Part shown: positions 33,143-44,166 of the stretch, piece by piece
Numbering within the stretch: the first letter of the stretch is position 1
Layout: each line of letters starts with the position of its first letter
NCBI RefSeq assembly: GCF_002837055.1
Contig: NZ_PDKP01000007.1
Coordinates: forward strand, 7,781 to 51,946
Direction: 5' to 3'
Length of the DNA: 44,166 nucleotides
From: Lactobacillus apis
Lineage (GTDB): Bacteria > Bacillota > Bacilli > Lactobacillales > Lactobacillaceae
The notes under the pieces: generated by a model
What the model saw: only the letters and a program-made list of their open reading frames with translations
Told to the model about the DNA's origin: nothing
Database searches by the model: none
Made by a program: the position numbers and the translations under genes

Positions 33143-33448
33143 TTACTTATTTTCTTCTTGATTTTCGTCTTTGAAAATCTTAATGTCGTTTGAATCATCA
33201 GTTAATGTGACAATTGCTTTACGCGTACGAGCAGTCTTACCAGTGTAGCGACCAACTCGCTTGTCTTTACCACGAACATTCATGATATTAACTTTCTTAA
33301 CTTTGACATCAAAGATTTCTTCGACAGCATTACGAACTTGAGTCTTGGTTGCAGTTAAAAGCACGTTGAAAGTGTACTTCTTATCATCCATTAAGTTCGT
33401 TGACTTTTCAGTAATGATAGGTCTTAAAATGATATCATGTGCACTCAT
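33143..33448 (-). CDS. rplW: 50S ribosomal protein L23
   Basis: 101 residues. [23 protein letters not shown] and [22 protein letters not shown] are typical. It is the docking site for trigger factor and SRP at the tunnel exit. ATGA overlap of 4 bases with rplD. Confidence 0.98.
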   Translation of the reverse strand: MSAHDIILRPIITEKSTNLMDDKKYTFNVLLTATKTQVRNAVEEIFDVKVKKVNIMNVRGKDKRVGRYTGKTARTRKAIVTLTDDSNDIKIFKDENQEENK

Positions 33449-34077
33449 TTTCTCGAAGCCCCCTCAACATTCTCTTCAATCTTCTCAATAGCATCCTTAG
33501 TCAAGATCAATTTGTCATAGTTGACAACGTCTTCAACGTTTAAACCGTTGATAGGAACAACCTTAACCTTTGGTAAGTTTCTAGCTGAAAGTTGTACATT
33601 CTTGTCTTCTGAAACAACAAGTACTTTACCTTCAATATTTAAGCTGTCTAACATTGACTTGAATTCTTTAGTCTTAGGAGCAGACATTGTCAACTGGTCT
33701 AAAACGATCAAATTCTTATCAATCAACTTTTGGGAAAGAACTGACTTGATAGCCAAACGACGTTGCTTTCTTGGCATTGAATATGCGTAAGAACGTGGAG
33801 TTGGTCCGAAGACTACACCACCGCCACGCCATTGTGGTGAACGGATAGAACCTTGACGAGCACGACCAGTACCTTTTTGCTTCCATGGCTTTTTACCACC
33901 ACCGCGAACAGCAGATCTGTTCTTAACTTTTGAAGTACCTTGACGCTTGCCAGCTCTTTGTCTGATGATTGCATCGAAAACTACGCTTTCGTTTGGTTCG
34001 ATACCAAATACTTCATCTTTTAAAGTAACTTCACCGGCATCTTTACCTTTTTGATCGATAACTTTTAAATTAGCCAT
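33445..34077 (-). CDS. rplD: 50S ribosomal protein L4
   Basis: 210 residues. The basic loop [29 protein letters not shown] reaches the exit tunnel. In E. coli L4 also represses the S10 operon. It lies 14 bases behind rplC and overlaps rplW by 4. Confidence 0.98.
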   Translation of the reverse strand: MANLKVIDQKGKDAGEVTLKDEVFGIEPNESVVFDAIIRQRAGKRQGTSKVKNRSAVRGGGKKPWKQKGTGRARQGSIRSPQWRGGGVVFGPTPRSYAYSMPRKQRRLAIKSVLSQKLIDKNLIVLDQLTMSAPKTKEFKSMLDSLNIEGKVLVVSEDKNVQLSARNLPKVKVVPINGLNVEDVVNYDKLILTKDAIEKIEENVEGASRK

Positions 34078-34091
34078 TCTAGTCCTCCTTC

Positions 34092-34721
34092 CTATTTACT
34101 ATTCTTAACAGCAGATCTAACAGTAATTAATGAGTTCTTAGCACCTGGAACGTTACCTTTGATAAGTAATACGTTCTTGTCTGCTACAACTTTTTCAATT
34201 ACTAAGTTTTCAATGGTAACTTTCTTCATACCCATGTGACCTGGCAAACGCTTGCCCTTTGGTACACGGTTAATGATGGAACCCATTGAACCAGGAACTC
34301 TGTGGTATCTTGAACCGTGAGTTTCAGGTCCACGTGATTGGCCCCAACGCTTAATGTTACCTTGGTATCCATGACCTCTTGTAGTACCAGTAACGTCTAC
34401 GACGTCACCTTCCTTAAATGTGTCCACAGTAATTTCTGAGCCGACTTCGTAGTCCTTAAGCTCAACTCCGCGGATTTCACGTATGAAGCGCTTAGGCGAA
34501 GTCTTTGCTTTTTCAGCATGACCTTTTTCTGGTTTGTTGCTCAAAACTTCACGCTTGTCTTGGTATCCCAATTGAACTGCTTCGTAACCGTCTGATTCAA
34601 CAGTCTTAACTTGCATAACAACGTTAGGAGTTGCTTCGACAACAGTTACAGGAACAAGGATGCCATCTTTGGTGAAGACTTGAGTCATACCGACTTTTCT
34701 TCCTAAGATTCCTTTGGTCAT
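34092..34721 (-). CDS. rplC: 50S ribosomal protein L3
   Basis: 209 residues. [16 protein letters not shown] start and the [22 protein letters not shown] loop, which approaches the peptidyl transferase centre, are diagnostic. Second gene of the S10 section. Confidence 0.98.
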   Translation of the reverse strand: MTKGILGRKVGMTQVFTKDGILVPVTVVEATPNVVMQVKTVESDGYEAVQLGYQDKREVLSNKPEKGHAEKAKTSPKRFIREIRGVELKDYEVGSEITVDTFKEGDVVDVTGTTRGHGYQGNIKRWGQSRGPETHGSRYHRVPGSMGSIINRVPKGKRLPGHMGMKKVTIENLVIEKVVADKNVLLIKGNVPGAKNSLITVRSAVKNSK

Positions 34722-34746
34722 GATTACACCTCTTTCTTTTTAAAAA

Positions 34747-35055
34747 TTATAATTTGATTTCGATGTCAACGCCGCTTGGTAGATCAAGCTTCATTAAAGA
34801 ATCAACAGTTTTAGGTGTAGGACTTAAAATATCGATTAAACGCTTGTGCGTACGCATTTCAAATTGTTCACGTGAGTCTTTGTTCTTGTGTGGTGAACGA
34901 AGAACAGTAAACAAAACCCTTTCTGTTGGTAGTGGAACTGGACCTGAGATCTCAGCACCAGTTCTCTTAGCTGTTTCTACAATTTTAGCAGCCGATTCAT
35001 CGAGAATACCATGTTCGTAAGACTTAAGTCTAATACGAATTGATTGACTTGCCAT
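34747..35055 (-). CDS. rpsJ: 30S ribosomal protein S10
   Basis: 102 residues: [29 protein letters not shown] and [31 protein letters not shown] are full family blocks. It is also known as NusE in antitermination. First gene of the long rpsJ-to-rplQ transcription unit, with a leader of about 158 nt upstream. The ATG follows GAGGAGG. Confidence 0.98.
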   Translation of the reverse strand: MASQSIRIRLKSYEHGILDESAAKIVETAKRTGAEISGPVPLPTERVLFTVLRSPHKNKDSREQFEMRTHKRLIDILSPTPKTVDSLMKLDLPSGVDIEIKL

Positions 35056-35213
35056 TGAATTACCTCCTCAACGTCTTCTTTTAAAAGATGACTAGCCTCC
35101 GCAAAAATTCCCGGCACCACCTCTGTGGCAATGCAGCCTGGTGTGCCGCAACCTTTTGCATCAACGCTTTACAACAATATGTGCATTAGAGCATAGTATA
35201 CCCTAAGCGCACA
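35056..35213 (-). promoter_or_regulatory. structured 5' leader of the S10 operon (candidate autoregulatory RNA)
   Basis: The predicted leader of about 158 nt contains a GC-rich hairpin: on the minus strand CGGCACACC (35148-35140) pairs with GGTGGTGCCG (35121-35112) with one bulged C, and an inner GGC/GCC pairing. A CTTTTAAAAG palindrome lies just before the GAGGAGG site. The GC content is high for this AT-rich genome, which suggests a conserved fold. A repressor (L4 in E. coli) is inferred, not seen. Confidence 0.5.
35195..35200 (-). promoter_or_regulatory. second TATACT element downstream of the S10 promoter
   Basis: GGGTATACTAT repeats the -10 context GGTATACTA of the main promoter 25 bases downstream. 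No good -35 is visible at 17 bases, so it may be a second weak start or a pausing signal. Confidence 0.3.
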
Positions 35214-35219
35214 AAGACT

Positions 35220-35248
35220 AGTATACCGATTTTATGGCTAGATATCAA
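35220..35248 (-). promoter_or_regulatory. promoter of the S10-spc-alpha cluster
   Basis: Minus strand TTGATA (35243-35248), 17-base spacer, TATACT (35220-35225), preceded by an AT-rich stretch that could serve as an UP element. Predicted start near 35213. Confidence 0.8.
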
Positions 35249-35382
35249 GGGTTTTAGGATATTTTTCTCAATTTTGACCAATTAATTAATATACTTTTTT
35301 CAAAAATTAAAATTAAAAATTTTCAACAGCGCCTAAGTTACTATCTATAGCTCGATAAAGCAAGAAAATTGCTTATTTTTAA

Positions 35383-35416
35383 ACAAAAAAAGAGCTATTG
35401 GATTTACCAATAGCTC
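35383..35416 (-). terminator. terminator of the str operon after fusA
   Basis: GAGCTATTGG (35392-35401) and CCAATAGCTC (35407-35416) form a perfect 10-bp stem with a 5-base loop. The minus-strand RNA continues as TTTTTTTGTTT. Confidence 0.88.
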
Positions 35417-35441
35417 GATTAAACAAATTGTTTAGTTAAAA

Positions 35442-37544
35442 TTATTCAGCGTTATTGTTGTTACCGCCACGACTCTTAATAATTTCTTCTTGAATTGACT
35501 TAGGAGTTGCAGCATAGTGGTCAAATACCATAGTAAATGTACCACGACCTTGAGTTGATGAACGTAAAGTAGTTGCGTAACCAAACATTTCAGCAAGTGG
35601 AACCATTGCATTCAATACCTTGGCACCAGCACGGTCTACCATGTTGTCCATTGTACCACGACGAGCAGTAACTGAACCCATTACATCACCCAAGTATTCT
35701 TCAGGAGTAATAACTTGTACCTTCATAATTGGTTCAAGAATTACAGCACCAGCCTTAGGAGCAGCATTTCTTAAAGCAAGAGATGCAGCAACCTTGAAGG
35801 CAGCTTCTGATGAATCGACTTCGTGGTAACTACCATCGTAAAGCTTAGCCTTAACATCGATCAATGGGTAACCTGCAAGGATACCGTTCTTCATTGATTC
35901 TTGCAAACCAGCATCAACTGATGGGATAAATTCACGAGGAACAACACCACCGACGATGGCATCTTCAAATTCGTAGCCTTTACCTCTTTCATTTGGAGTA
36001 AATTCAATCCAAACGTCACCGTATTGACCCTTACCACCTGATTGACGAACAAACTTACCTTGTGCTTTAGCTTCTTTAGTGAAGGTTTCACGGTAGGCAA
36101 CTTGTGGTTCACCAATCTTAGCTTCAACGTGGAATTCACGCTTCATACGTTCAACCATGATTTGTAGGTGTAATTCACCCATTCCTGAAATCAAAGTTTG
36201 ACCAGTTTCAGCGTTAGTTTCAGCTCTGAAAGTTGGGTCTTCTTCAGTTAACTTTTGTAAAGCAACATCAAGTTTATCACGGTCAGCCTTTGATTCAGGT
36301 TCGATTGACACTTGGATAACTGGGTCTGGAACTTCCAAACTTTCCAAAATCAATGGATGATCTGGGTCAGTTAAAGAGTCACCAGTAGTAGTGTTCTTCA
36401 AACCGATAGCACCAGCGATATCACCTGAGAAGACTTCAGAAATTTCACTTCTTGAGTTAGCGTGCATTTGCAATAAACGACCTACACGTTCACGACTGTT
36501 CTTTGATGCGTTTAAAACATATGAACCTGATTCAAGTGAACCAGTGTAAACACGAATGTAAGTTAAACGACCAACAAATGGGTCAGTAGCAATCTTGAAT
36601 GCTAAAGCTGAGAATGGCTTATCGTCACCAGCAATCAATTGAACTTCTTCATCAGTCTTAGGATCATGAGCGATATAAGGCTTAACGTCTAATGGTGATG
36701 GTAAGTAATCAACAACACCATCAAGCATCATTTGAACACCCTTGTTCTTAAATGCTGAACCTGCAAAGACAGGGAAAGCCTTTAATTCCAAAGTTGCTTT
36801 ACGAAGAGCAGCCTTTATTTCATCAACAGAAATTTCTTCACCGTTAAGGTACTTCTCCATAACTGCATCGTCAACGTCAGCAACTTGTTCAATTAACTCG
36901 TTACGACGTCTTTCTGCTTCTTCCTTGTATTCATCAGGAACTGGAATAGTGTCCCACTTAGAGCCAAGTTTGTCTTCATCATAAACATCAGCAACCATGT
37001 TGATTAAGTCGATGACACCTTCAAAAGTATCAGCAGAACCGATAGGCATTTGAACAGCGATTGCGTTAGCATTTAGACGTTCATGTAAAGAAGTAACAGA
37101 CTTATCAAAATCTGCACCAATTTTATCCATCTTGTTAACAAAAACAATACGAGGAACACCGTAAGTTTCAGCTTGACGCCAAACGTTTTCGGTTTGTGGT
37201 TCTACACCTGCTTGACCATCAAGAACAGTTACGGCACCATCAAGAACACGTAGGGAACGTTCAACTTCGATAGTGAAGTCAACGTGTCCTGGGGTATCAA
37301 TGATGTTAATTCTGTAGTCATTCCATTGAGCTGTAGTAGCAGCAGACGTAATAGTGATACCACGTTCTTTTTCTTCTTCCATCCAGTCCATTTGTGAGTC
37401 ACCTTCGTGGGTCTCACCAATTTTATGAATCTTACCAGTGTAATAAAGAATACGCTCAGTAGTGGTAGTCTTACCCGCATCAATGTGGGCCATGATACCA
37501 ATATTACGTGTTTTTTCTAATGGAAACTCACGTTTATTAGCCAT
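35442..37544 (-). CDS. fusA: elongation factor G
   Basis: 700 residues, a full-length translocase GTPase. P-loop AHIDAGKT at 19-26, switch [16 protein letters not shown], and the domain IV to V blocks ([30 protein letters not shown]). It catalyses translocation of tRNA and mRNA on the ribosome. Last gene of rpsL-rpsG-fusA; tuf is absent from this operon, as usual in lactobacilli. Confidence 0.98.
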   Translation of the reverse strand: MANKREFPLEKTRNIGIMAHIDAGKTTTTERILYYTGKIHKIGETHEGDSQMDWMEEEKERGITITSAATTAQWNDYRINIIDTPGHVDFTIEVERSLRVLDGAVTVLDGQAGVEPQTENVWRQAETYGVPRIVFVNKMDKIGADFDKSVTSLHERLNANAIAVQMPIGSADTFEGVIDLINMVADVYDEDKLGSKWDTIPVPDEYKEEAERRRNELIEQVADVDDAVMEKYLNGEEISVDEIKAALRKATLELKAFPVFAGSAFKNKGVQMMLDGVVDYLPSPLDVKPYIAHDPKTDEEVQLIAGDDKPFSALAFKIATDPFVGRLTYIRVYTGSLESGSYVLNASKNSRERVGRLLQMHANSRSEISEVFSGDIAGAIGLKNTTTGDSLTDPDHPLILESLEVPDPVIQVSIEPESKADRDKLDVALQKLTEEDPTFRAETNAETGQTLISGMGELHLQIMVERMKREFHVEAKIGEPQVAYRETFTKEAKAQGKFVRQSGGKGQYGDVWIEFTPNERGKGYEFEDAIVGGVVPREFIPSVDAGLQESMKNGILAGYPLIDVKAKLYDGSYHEVDSSEAAFKVAASLALRNAAPKAGAVILEPIMKVQVITPEEYLGDVMGSVTARRGTMDNMVDRAGAKVLNAMVPLAEMFGYATTLRSSTQGRGTFTMVFDHYAATPKSIQEEIIKSRGGNNNNAE

Positions 37545-37567
37545 AAATTCATTCTCTCCTTATAAAA

Positions 37568-38038
37568 TTAGAAACGATAGTGTGCAAATGCACGGTTAGC
37601 TTCAGCCATACGGTGTACATCTTCACGTTTCTTAACAGCTGAACCAGTGTTGTTTGAAGCATCAATGATTTCATTAGCTAGACGTTCATCCATTGTGTGT
37701 TCATTACGTAAACGTGCGTATGAAACAAGCCATCTTAAGCCCAAAGTTGTTCTTCTTTCAGGACGAACTTCAACTGGGACTTGGTAGTTAGAACCACCGA
37801 TACGGCGAGCTTTAACTTCCAAAACTGGCATAATGTTGTTCATTGCCTCTTCAAATACTTCAAGTGGTTCTTTACCGGTCTTATCTTTGATAATGTCAAA
37901 AGCATCGTAAAGGATTGAAGATGCCTTAGCTCTCTTACCATCAAGCATTAAGTGGTTGATTAATTTAGTAACAAGTTTTGAGTTGTATACTGGATCTGCC
38001 AAAACATCTCTTTTAGCTATATGTCCTTTTCTAGGCAT
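37568..38038 (-). CDS. rpsG: 30S ribosomal protein S7
   Basis: 156 residues. [20 protein letters not shown] and the [24 protein letters not shown] core are typical. It nucleates assembly of the 30S head. It lies 15 bases behind rpsL and 23 before fusA. Confidence 0.98.
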   Translation of the reverse strand: MPRKGHIAKRDVLADPVYNSKLVTKLINHLMLDGKRAKASSILYDAFDIIKDKTGKEPLEVFEEAMNNIMPVLEVKARRIGGSNYQVPVEVRPERRTTLGLRWLVSYARLRNEHTMDERLANEIIDASNNTGSAVKKREDVHRMAEANRAFAHYRF

Positions 38039-38053
38039 TATTTAACTCCTCCT

Positions 38054-38461
38054 TTAGTCTTTCTTAGCACCGTATTTAGAACGGCTTTGCTTTCTGCCAT
38101 CAACACCAGCAGTATCGAGGGCACCACGGATAATATGGTAACGTACACCAGGAAGGTCCTTTACACGTCCACCACGGATTAAAACAACCGAGTGTTCTTG
38201 CAAGTTGTGGCCTTCACCTGGGATGTAGGCAGTAACTTCGATTAAGTTAGAAAGACGAACACGAGCATACTTACGTAAAGCTGAGTTTGGCTTCTTTGGT
38301 GTCATAGTACCAACACGAGTTGCAACTCCACGCATTTGTGGTGCAGGGTTGTTTACTAATTCCTTCTTCATACTGTTGTAGCCATAGCTTAAAGCTGGTG
38401 ACTTTGATTTAGTCGTCTTAGTGTGACGGCCTTTTCTTACCAATTGGTTTATGGTTGGCAT
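38054..38461 (-). CDS. rpsL: 30S ribosomal protein S12
   Basis: 135 residues. The decoding-site lysines are intact: Lys57 in [11 protein letters not shown] and Lys101 in GRVKDLPG, the positions altered in streptomycin-resistant mutants, so no such change is encoded. First gene of the str operon. The ATG follows TAGGAGGAAAAAG, and the promoter is at 38553-38580. Confidence 0.98.
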   Translation of the reverse strand: MPTINQLVRKGRHTKTTKSKSPALSYGYNSMKKELVNNPAPQMRGVATRVGTMTPKKPNSALRKYARVRLSNLIEVTAYIPGEGHNLQEHSVVLIRGGRVKDLPGVRYHIIRGALDTAGVDGRKQSRSKYGAKKD

Positions 38462-38500
38462 AAACTTTTTCCTCCTAAAATTTGATTATCTTGTTCACAC

Positions 38501-38529
38501 ACCCAGGAGTTTCTTTTTTAGACCTGAGT
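38501..38529 (-). promoter_or_regulatory. hairpin in the rpsL leader
   Basis: On the minus strand ACTCAGG (38529-38523) pairs with CCTGGGT (38507-38501) with one U-G wobble and a 15-base A-rich loop. There is no U tract, so it is not a terminator; regulation of the str operon is possible. Confidence 0.4.
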
Positions 38530-38552
38530 TATCTCCAAAATACACAAAGACT

Positions 38553-38580
38553 ATTGTACTACCTTTTCAACAAAATGCAA
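38553..38580 (-). promoter_or_regulatory. promoter of rpsL-rpsG-fusA
   Basis: Minus strand TTGCAT (38575-38580), 16-base spacer, TACAAT (38553-38558). The predicted leader is about 85 nt. Confidence 0.68.
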
Positions 38581-38641
38581 TTTTCTTTTTTGAAAAAGCA
38601 AAATTTAGTTTTCTGCGTATTTAAATATGTGAGGTGGAAAA

Positions 38642-39331
38642 ATGAATTTACTTTATCAATTGACTAATTTTTTGATTGGGACTTGTTTGGCTTCCCACGC
38701 ATGTGTAATTGCTGAAAGAGCAGGCAAAGAGGACTTTATTTTTACTCGTTCCAAATGTACTAATTGTAAACAGCAACTGAGCTTACTTGATGAAATCCCC
38801 TTAGTTTCTTATTTAATGCTCAAAGGTCGCTGCCACTATTGCAAAATACACATCCCCTGTGAATATTTCTTAGTAGAATTTTTGGGTGGCTTTGCCTTTT
38901 GTAAAATTGATTTCAGTAGTATTAGTGGCATTAATACTGCACTTGTACTATTTAGCCTACTACTTGCAGCTATTAGCGACTATCAAAGTAAAGAATTTGA
39001 TGTTGCATTCATTGTTCCGGCTTCCATTATTGCAACCATACACTTACTAGTAAATTTTAAAAAAATCAGTTCTGTTGATCTCATTCACTTTTTTCCTATT
39101 TTTGCTCTTTTTGTCTATGAAATCTTCAAAAACAGATTGGGTTGTGGGGATTTACTTGTTTATCTAATTTTGGCTCTTTATTTTAGTCCTCAATTTGCAA
39201 ATTTAGCTTTTTTAGTAGCCTCAGTCATTTTAATTATTTTCTTTAAAATTGGTGAGTTAAGTAGCAAGGATTCTGTAGCTTTCCTTCCATTTATTTATAT
39301 TGGTGTAGTCACTCAACTTTTGTGCAAATAA
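38642..39331 (+). CDS. comC: prepilin peptidase (type IV leader peptidase, A24 family)
   Basis: 229 residues. Two cysteine pairs, Cys39/Cys42 and Cys64/Cys67, form the zinc finger. The catalytic aspartates are Asp113 (AAISDYQSKEFD) and Asp170 in the GCGD motif. Several membrane helices follow. It cleaves and probably methylates ComG-type competence pseudopilins at the inner membrane. It stands alone, divergent from rpsL, with GAGGTGG 5 bases before the ATG. No competence box was confirmed upstream. Confidence 0.9.
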   Translation: MNLLYQLTNFLIGTCLASHACVIAERAGKEDFIFTRSKCTNCKQQLSLLDEIPLVSYLMLKGRCHYCKIHIPCEYFLVEFLGGFAFCKIDFSSISGINTALVLFSLLLAAISDYQSKEFDVAFIVPASIIATIHLLVNFKKISSVDLIHFFPIFALFVYEIFKNRLGCGDLLVYLILALYFSPQFANLAFLVASVILIIFFKIGELSSKDSVAFLPFIYIGVVTQLLCK

Positions 39332-39503
39332 AAAGTCTTTTAGATCAGGCCTCCAATTAAAGATGAAAATCAAAAGATTGCTATTTAACCATAATATTAA
39401 TTTAGTTAAATATGAGCCAGTTTTATCACCTATTTTCTTTTGCATTTCAGCCTATGATAAAATCTTTTATATAAAAACATTTAGAATTTATTGAGGAAAA
39501 ACG

Positions 39504-39872
39504 ATGCACTATATTTTATCTGCAGCAATACGTGGCGCCATACCTTTTATCATTATGAGTATATTATCATGGATTATGAAATTACGACATATCGATGATT
39601 ATAGCGTCAAATCGACATTTATCACGGGACTAATAATAACTGCAGTTGCAGCAACCTCTGTTATTTATGATGTCAAAAGTTGGTCATTAATAAAACAATC
39701 TGTCGTTCATTTTCTAATCATGTTGGTTACCATATATCCTTGTTTAGTATTCAGTGGCTGGTTCCCAACTAAATCAATACTAGACTTAGTAAAAATATTT
39801 GGTTTCTTTCTGATTGTTGGCATTATTTTATGGACAATATCATATATTCTATTTGGTAAGATTTTAAAGTAA
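39504..39872 (+). CDS. DUF3021 family membrane protein
   Basis: 122 residues with four hydrophobic helices (about 8-24, 40-56, 65-85 and 98-118), matching DUF3021 in size and layout. These proteins are usually encoded next to a LytTR-family regulator and may act as its membrane partner. No LytTR gene is adjacent here; the 172 bases upstream hold no recognisable remnant. The ATG follows TGAGGAAAAACG. Function unknown. Confidence 0.75.
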   Translation: MHYILSAAIRGAIPFIIMSILSWIMKLRHIDDYSVKSTFITGLIITAVAATSVIYDVKSWSLIKQSVVHFLIMLVTIYPCLVFSGWFPTKSILDLVKIFGFFLIVGIILWTISYILFGKILK

Positions 39873-39887
39873 TAATTCGAGCAAGCA

Positions 39888-39927
39888 AAAAACTGTTCCG
39901 TTAGTAACTTCTAACGGAACAGTTTTT
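39888..39927. terminator. bidirectional terminator between DUF3021 and rpoC
   Basis: A 17-bp perfect stem, AAAAACTGTTCCGTTAG (39888-39904) and CTAACGGAACAGTTTTT (39911-39927), with a 6-base loop. It ends the leftward rpoBC transcript and the rightward DUF3021 transcript. Confidence 0.92.
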
Positions 39928-39939
39928 ATTTATATTATT

Positions 39940-42900
39940 TTATGACTCTGTAGCTTCGTCAGCTTCCCGCATCTTCTTTTCAATATCAGCTATTGAATAA
40001 ACAGATTTAGGTTTTGGAACATCAGCTTCAGGTTCCATATCACGGTAAATTGGAAGACCAGTTCCGGCAGGAATAATCTTACCGATGATAACATTTTCCT
40101 TCAAACCGAGTAATGGATCGTTCTTACCTCTGATTGAGGCATCAGTTAATACACGAGTAGTTTCTTGGAATGAAGCAGCTGATAAGAAACTGTTAGTTTC
40201 AAGAGCAGCCTTAGTAATACCAAGAATGACACTCTGTGCAGTGGCTGGAATACCACCAGAAATAATAACTGAAGTGTTACGTTCCTTGAATTCACCAATA
40301 TCCATAATCTCACCAGGGAGTAAGTTGGTTTCACCTGGATCAAGTACACGTACTTTCTGTAACATTTGTCTAGTCAAAACTTCGACGTGCTTATCAGAAA
40401 TATCTACACCCTGCATCCGGTATGCTTTTTGAACTTCAACCAAGATGTATTCTTCAGTTGTTAAGGTATCAGTAACTTGGATAAGTTCCTTTGGATCGAT
40501 TGATCCGAGAGTTAACTTGGAGCCACGACTAACCTCATCACCTTCACTAACTGCAACTGATGCAGTGTAAGGTACACTGTAGCTTCTAGTATCAATCTTA
40601 CCTTTAACAGTAATCTCACGTGTATGCTCTGCTGGATTTTCTTGAATTGAATCAATTATACCATCCACTTCAGAGATAATAGCGCGTCCCTTTGGATTAC
40701 GTGCTTCAAACAATTCTTGAACACGAGGAAGACCCTGAGTAATATCTTCTGCACCGGCAACACCACCGTTGTGGAATGTACGTAAAGTAAGCTGAGTACC
40801 AGGTTCACCAATTGATTGGGCAGCAACCGTACCAACTGCTTCCCCCACTTCAACTTCCTCACCAGTAGCAAGGTTCATACCGTAACACTTACGGCAAACA
40901 CCATGGGAAGTATCACAAGTTAGGATAGAACGGATCTTAACGTCTGTCACACCAGCATCACAAATTTTATGTGATAATTCTTCATCAAGCATGACATTTG
41001 GTCTAACAATAGCTTCGCCAGTCTTAGGATCTTTAACAGTTTCAGCAGTAAAGCGTCCTAATAGACGATCGTATAGTGGCTCAATTAATTCGTCACCTTC
41101 CATGATGGCGTGAACATTGATACCACGGTCAGTACCACAATCATCTTCACGGATAATAACATCTTGAGCAACATCAACTAGACGACGAGTCAAGTACCCT
41201 GACTGGGCAGTCTTCAATGCTGTATCAGTCATTCCCTTACGAGCACCGTGAGTGGACATGAATAGTTCTAGAACTGATAGACCTTCCTTGAAGTTTGAAG
41301 TAACTGGAATTTCGAACAATCCACCGTTAGGAGTGGCCATCAATCCACGCATACCAGCTAACTGAGTAAAGTTGGAAATGTTACCACGAGCACCGGAGTC
41401 CGCCATGATCGTAATTGGATTACGAGGATCATAAATTTGAGCAATTTCGTCCTGAACTTGATCCTTACAATCATTCCAAATGCTGATAACACGATCGTGA
41501 CGCTCTTGCTCAGTAATTAGGCCTCGTCTAAATTGCTTAGAAACGACATCAACTTGCTTGTGCGCCTTAGCAACCTTTTCGTCCTTGTCCTCAATTTCTG
41601 GTACATCAGTCATGCCGATTGTAATACCAGAAGTGGTTGAACTAGTGTAGCCAAGTGTCTTTAAGTCATCAAGGTATTCAGAAGTCCTTTGAACCTTGTA
41701 GTACTTGTAAATAGTTGCAATTGAATCAGATAAGAAAGATTTCTTAAATGGTGTTGAGATTAAATCACTAGCAACATCATCAATCTTTTCATGGATATCT
41801 TCACCAGGCTCTAAGAAGTACTTAGCGCTTACTGGATGGTTCAGGTTTTCTTCAGTTGGCTCATTAATGTAGAAGTAATCATCTGGGAAAATTTGATTGA
41901 AGATGATTCTGCCGTAAGTGGTAATGAAAATGCCATGTTCAAAACCTTTAGGCCATGACTTCTTAGGCATCGAATCGGCAGACATACCAATAATAGTGTG
42001 ATAGTGAATATCACCATTATTATATGCAACTGTTGCTTCATCAGGTGAATTGAAGATTATTCCTTCACCTTCACGGCCCTTTTCGGCTTGAGTCAACCAG
42101 TAGTTACCTAAAACTACATCCTGAGATGGTGTAACAATTGGCTTACCATCCTTAGGTGCCAAAATATGGTGAGCTGCAAGCATTAACAAACGTGATTCAG
42201 CGACAGCTTCATCAGATAAAGGAACGTGAATAGCCATCTGGTCACCATCGAAGTCGGCATTGTAGGCTTCACATGCAAGTGGATGCAAACGAATTGACTT
42301 ACCTGGTACCAAAACTGGTTCAAAAGCCTGAATACTCAAACGGTGCAAAGTTGGCGCACGGTTTAGTAAAACAGTTCTTTCCTTAATAACATCTTCTAAT
42401 ACATCCCATACATCATCGTCTTCACGATCAATCTTACGTTTTGCACTCTTAATGTTAGAAGCAATCTTACGCTTAACCAATTCATGCATTACAAATGGCT
42501 TGAATAACTCAAGTGCCATTGGACGAGGAACACCACATTGATAGAATTTCAATTTTGGTGAAACATCGATAACTGAACGACCAGAGTAGTCAACACGCTT
42601 ACCAAGTAAGTTTTGACGGAAACGACCTTGCTTACCCTTAAGCATGTGTGAAAGTGACTTAAGTGGGCGGTTACCGGGGCCAACAACAGAACGACCACGA
42701 CGACCATTATCAATCAATGCATCTACGGCTTCTTGTAACATCCGCTTTTCATTTTGAACAATGATATTTGGTGCGTTTAAGTCAAGCAATCTCTTTAACC
42801 GGTTGTTACGGTTAATTACACGTCGATACAAGTCATTCAAATCAGAAGTAGCAAAACGGCCACCTTCTAATTGAACCATTGGACGCAAGTCCGGTGGAAT

Positions 42901-43599
42901 AACTGGCACAGCATCAATGACCATCCATTCTGGCTTATTACCAGAATCTTTAAATGCATCAAGAATGTCTAATCTTCTGATTGCACGTGTACGCTTTTGA
43001 CCAGTAGCAGTTTCTAATTCCTTCTTTAAATCAGCAACTTCTTTTTCTAGGTCAACTTTACGTAACAAATCGCGAATTGCTTCGGCACCCATTTTAGCTT
43101 CAAACCGGTTACCATACTTAGCTTTTTCTTCACGGTATTCTGCTTCAGTTAAAAGTTGCTTGAATTCAAGTTCAGTGTCACCCGGATCAATGACAATGTA
43201 TGCCGCAAAGTAGATAACTTCTTCCAACAATCTTGGTGACATATCAAGAATCAATCCCATTCGAGACGGGATTCCCTTAAAGTACCAAATGTGGGTTACT
43301 GGGGCTGCTAATTCGATGTGACCCATCCGTTCCCTTCTAACTTTAGAAGAGGTAACTTCAACACCACAGCGATCACAAACGATACCACGGTATCTCACAC
43401 CTTTATATTTGCCACATGCACATGCCCAATCCTTGGTCGGTCCAAAGATTCTTTCATCAAACAGACCATCTTTTTCCGGTTTTAAAGTACGGTAGTTGAT
43501 CGTTTCAGGCTTTTTTACTTCACCATACGACCAGCTCCGAATTTTATTTGGAGAAGCAAGGCCAATTTGCATGCTTTCAAATTTATTTACGTCGATCAA
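39940..43599 (-). CDS. rpoC: DNA-directed RNA polymerase subunit beta'
   Basis: 1219 residues, full length. The N-terminal zinc site uses Cys60, Cys62, Cys75 and Cys78. The catalytic magnesium loop NADFDGD is at 447-453. A second zinc site includes the cysteines of [11 protein letters not shown] near 895-905. Trigger-loop region [15 protein letters not shown] and [19 protein letters not shown]-type block ([16 protein letters not shown]) are intact. Follows rpoB by 16 bases and ends at a strong terminator. Confidence 0.98.
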   Translation of the reverse strand: MIDVNKFESMQIGLASPNKIRSWSYGEVKKPETINYRTLKPEKDGLFDERIFGPTKDWACACGKYKGVRYRGIVCDRCGVEVTSSKVRRERMGHIELAAPVTHIWYFKGIPSRMGLILDMSPRLLEEVIYFAAYIVIDPGDTELEFKQLLTEAEYREEKAKYGNRFEAKMGAEAIRDLLRKVDLEKEVADLKKELETATGQKRTRAIRRLDILDAFKDSGNKPEWMVIDAVPVIPPDLRPMVQLEGGRFATSDLNDLYRRVINRNNRLKRLLDLNAPNIIVQNEKRMLQEAVDALIDNGRRGRSVVGPGNRPLKSLSHMLKGKQGRFRQNLLGKRVDYSGRSVIDVSPKLKFYQCGVPRPMALELFKPFVMHELVKRKIASNIKSAKRKIDREDDDVWDVLEDVIKERTVLLNRAPTLHRLSIQAFEPVLVPGKSIRLHPLACEAYNADFDGDQMAIHVPLSDEAVAESRLLMLAAHHILAPKDGKPIVTPSQDVVLGNYWLTQAEKGREGEGIIFNSPDEATVAYNNGDIHYHTIIGMSADSMPKKSWPKGFEHGIFITTYGRIIFNQIFPDDYFYINEPTEENLNHPVSAKYFLEPGEDIHEKIDDVASDLISTPFKKSFLSDSIATIYKYYKVQRTSEYLDDLKTLGYTSSTTSGITIGMTDVPEIEDKDEKVAKAHKQVDVVSKQFRRGLITEQERHDRVISIWNDCKDQVQDEIAQIYDPRNPITIMADSGARGNISNFTQLAGMRGLMATPNGGLFEIPVTSNFKEGLSVLELFMSTHGARKGMTDTALKTAQSGYLTRRLVDVAQDVIIREDDCGTDRGINVHAIMEGDELIEPLYDRLLGRFTAETVKDPKTGEAIVRPNVMLDEELSHKICDAGVTDVKIRSILTCDTSHGVCRKCYGMNLATGEEVEVGEAVGTVAAQSIGEPGTQLTLRTFHNGGVAGAEDITQGLPRVQELFEARNPKGRAIISEVDGIIDSIQENPAEHTREITVKGKIDTRSYSVPYTASVAVSEGDEVSRGSKLTLGSIDPKELIQVTDTLTTEEYILVEVQKAYRMQGVDISDKHVEVLTRQMLQKVRVLDPGETNLLPGEIMDIGEFKERNTSVIISGGIPATAQSVILGITKAALETNSFLSAASFQETTRVLTDASIRGKNDPLLGLKENVIIGKIIPAGTGLPIYRDMEPEADVPKPKSVYSIADIEKKMREADEATES

Positions 43600-43615
43600 A
43601 AGTTTAACCCCCTAC

Positions 43616-44166
<551 letters not shown>

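Noticed and set aside
30000-34000. Many plus-strand open frames opposite the ribosomal protein genes
   Set aside because: They lack ribosome binding sites and known motifs and are fully explained by the codon structure of the conserved minus-strand genes.
38600-38641. A competence (ComX/sigma-H type) box upstream of comC
   Set aside because: TGCGTATT resembles the streptococcal box TACGAATA only loosely and no consensus for this group could be verified.

Overview
The window is a stretch of low-GC Gram-positive chromosome. It most resembles a member of the Lactobacillus delbrueckii group (acidophilus/helveticus/crispatus/amylovorus type). Reasons: a str-S10-spc-alpha ribosomal cluster without tuf, a zinc-type S14, split PTS subunits, ECF vitamin transporter genes next to truA-rplM-rpsI, and AGGAGG-type ribosome binding sites. 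Species cannot be fixed by reading alone.

Left part (1-16.7 kb, accessory). A leftward operon encodes a fructose-family PTS split into IIA, IIB and IIC, followed by a GH38 alpha-mannosidase that runs off the left edge. This resembles the mngA/mngB logic for uptake and cleavage of alpha-mannosides such as mannosylglycerate. Upstream lies a dense regulatory region with repeated palindromic boxes and a compact minus-strand unit (promoter, 40-codon ORF or small RNA, terminator). Divergent from it is a two-gene pgaD-pgaC pair for a poly-N-acetylglucosamine-type polysaccharide. Next come an S66 LD-carboxypeptidase, a DUF4097/DUF1700 pair whose PadR regulator is broken by a one-base frameshift in a homopolymer, a divergent MacB-type ABC transporter, and a 1754-residue surface adhesin. 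The adhesin has six CnaB-like domains (four near-identical) and an atypical LPKTN sorting motif. A small DUF6176 gene follows.

Middle and right part (16.7-38.5 kb, core). Everything is on the minus strand, so transcription runs right to left: rpsL-rpsG-fusA, then the S10/spc/alpha cluster rpsJ to rplQ with secY, adk, infA, rpmJ and rpoA, then ecfA1-ecfA2-ecfT-truA, then rplM-rpsI. I could place good sigma-A promoters before rpsL, rpsJ and rplM, and intrinsic terminators after fusA, rplQ and rpsI. The rpsJ, rplM and rpsL leaders can fold and may be autoregulatory.

Right end (38.6-44.2 kb). On the plus strand are a prepilin peptidase (comC-like) and an orphan DUF3021 membrane protein. These are followed, on the minus strand, by rpoC and the 3' end of rpoB, which runs off the right edge.

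No tRNA, rRNA, CRISPR array, insertion sequence or prophage was seen. The most unusual items are the small transcription unit and operator-like boxes at 3.1-3.4 kb, the frameshifted padR, and the LPKTN adhesin.
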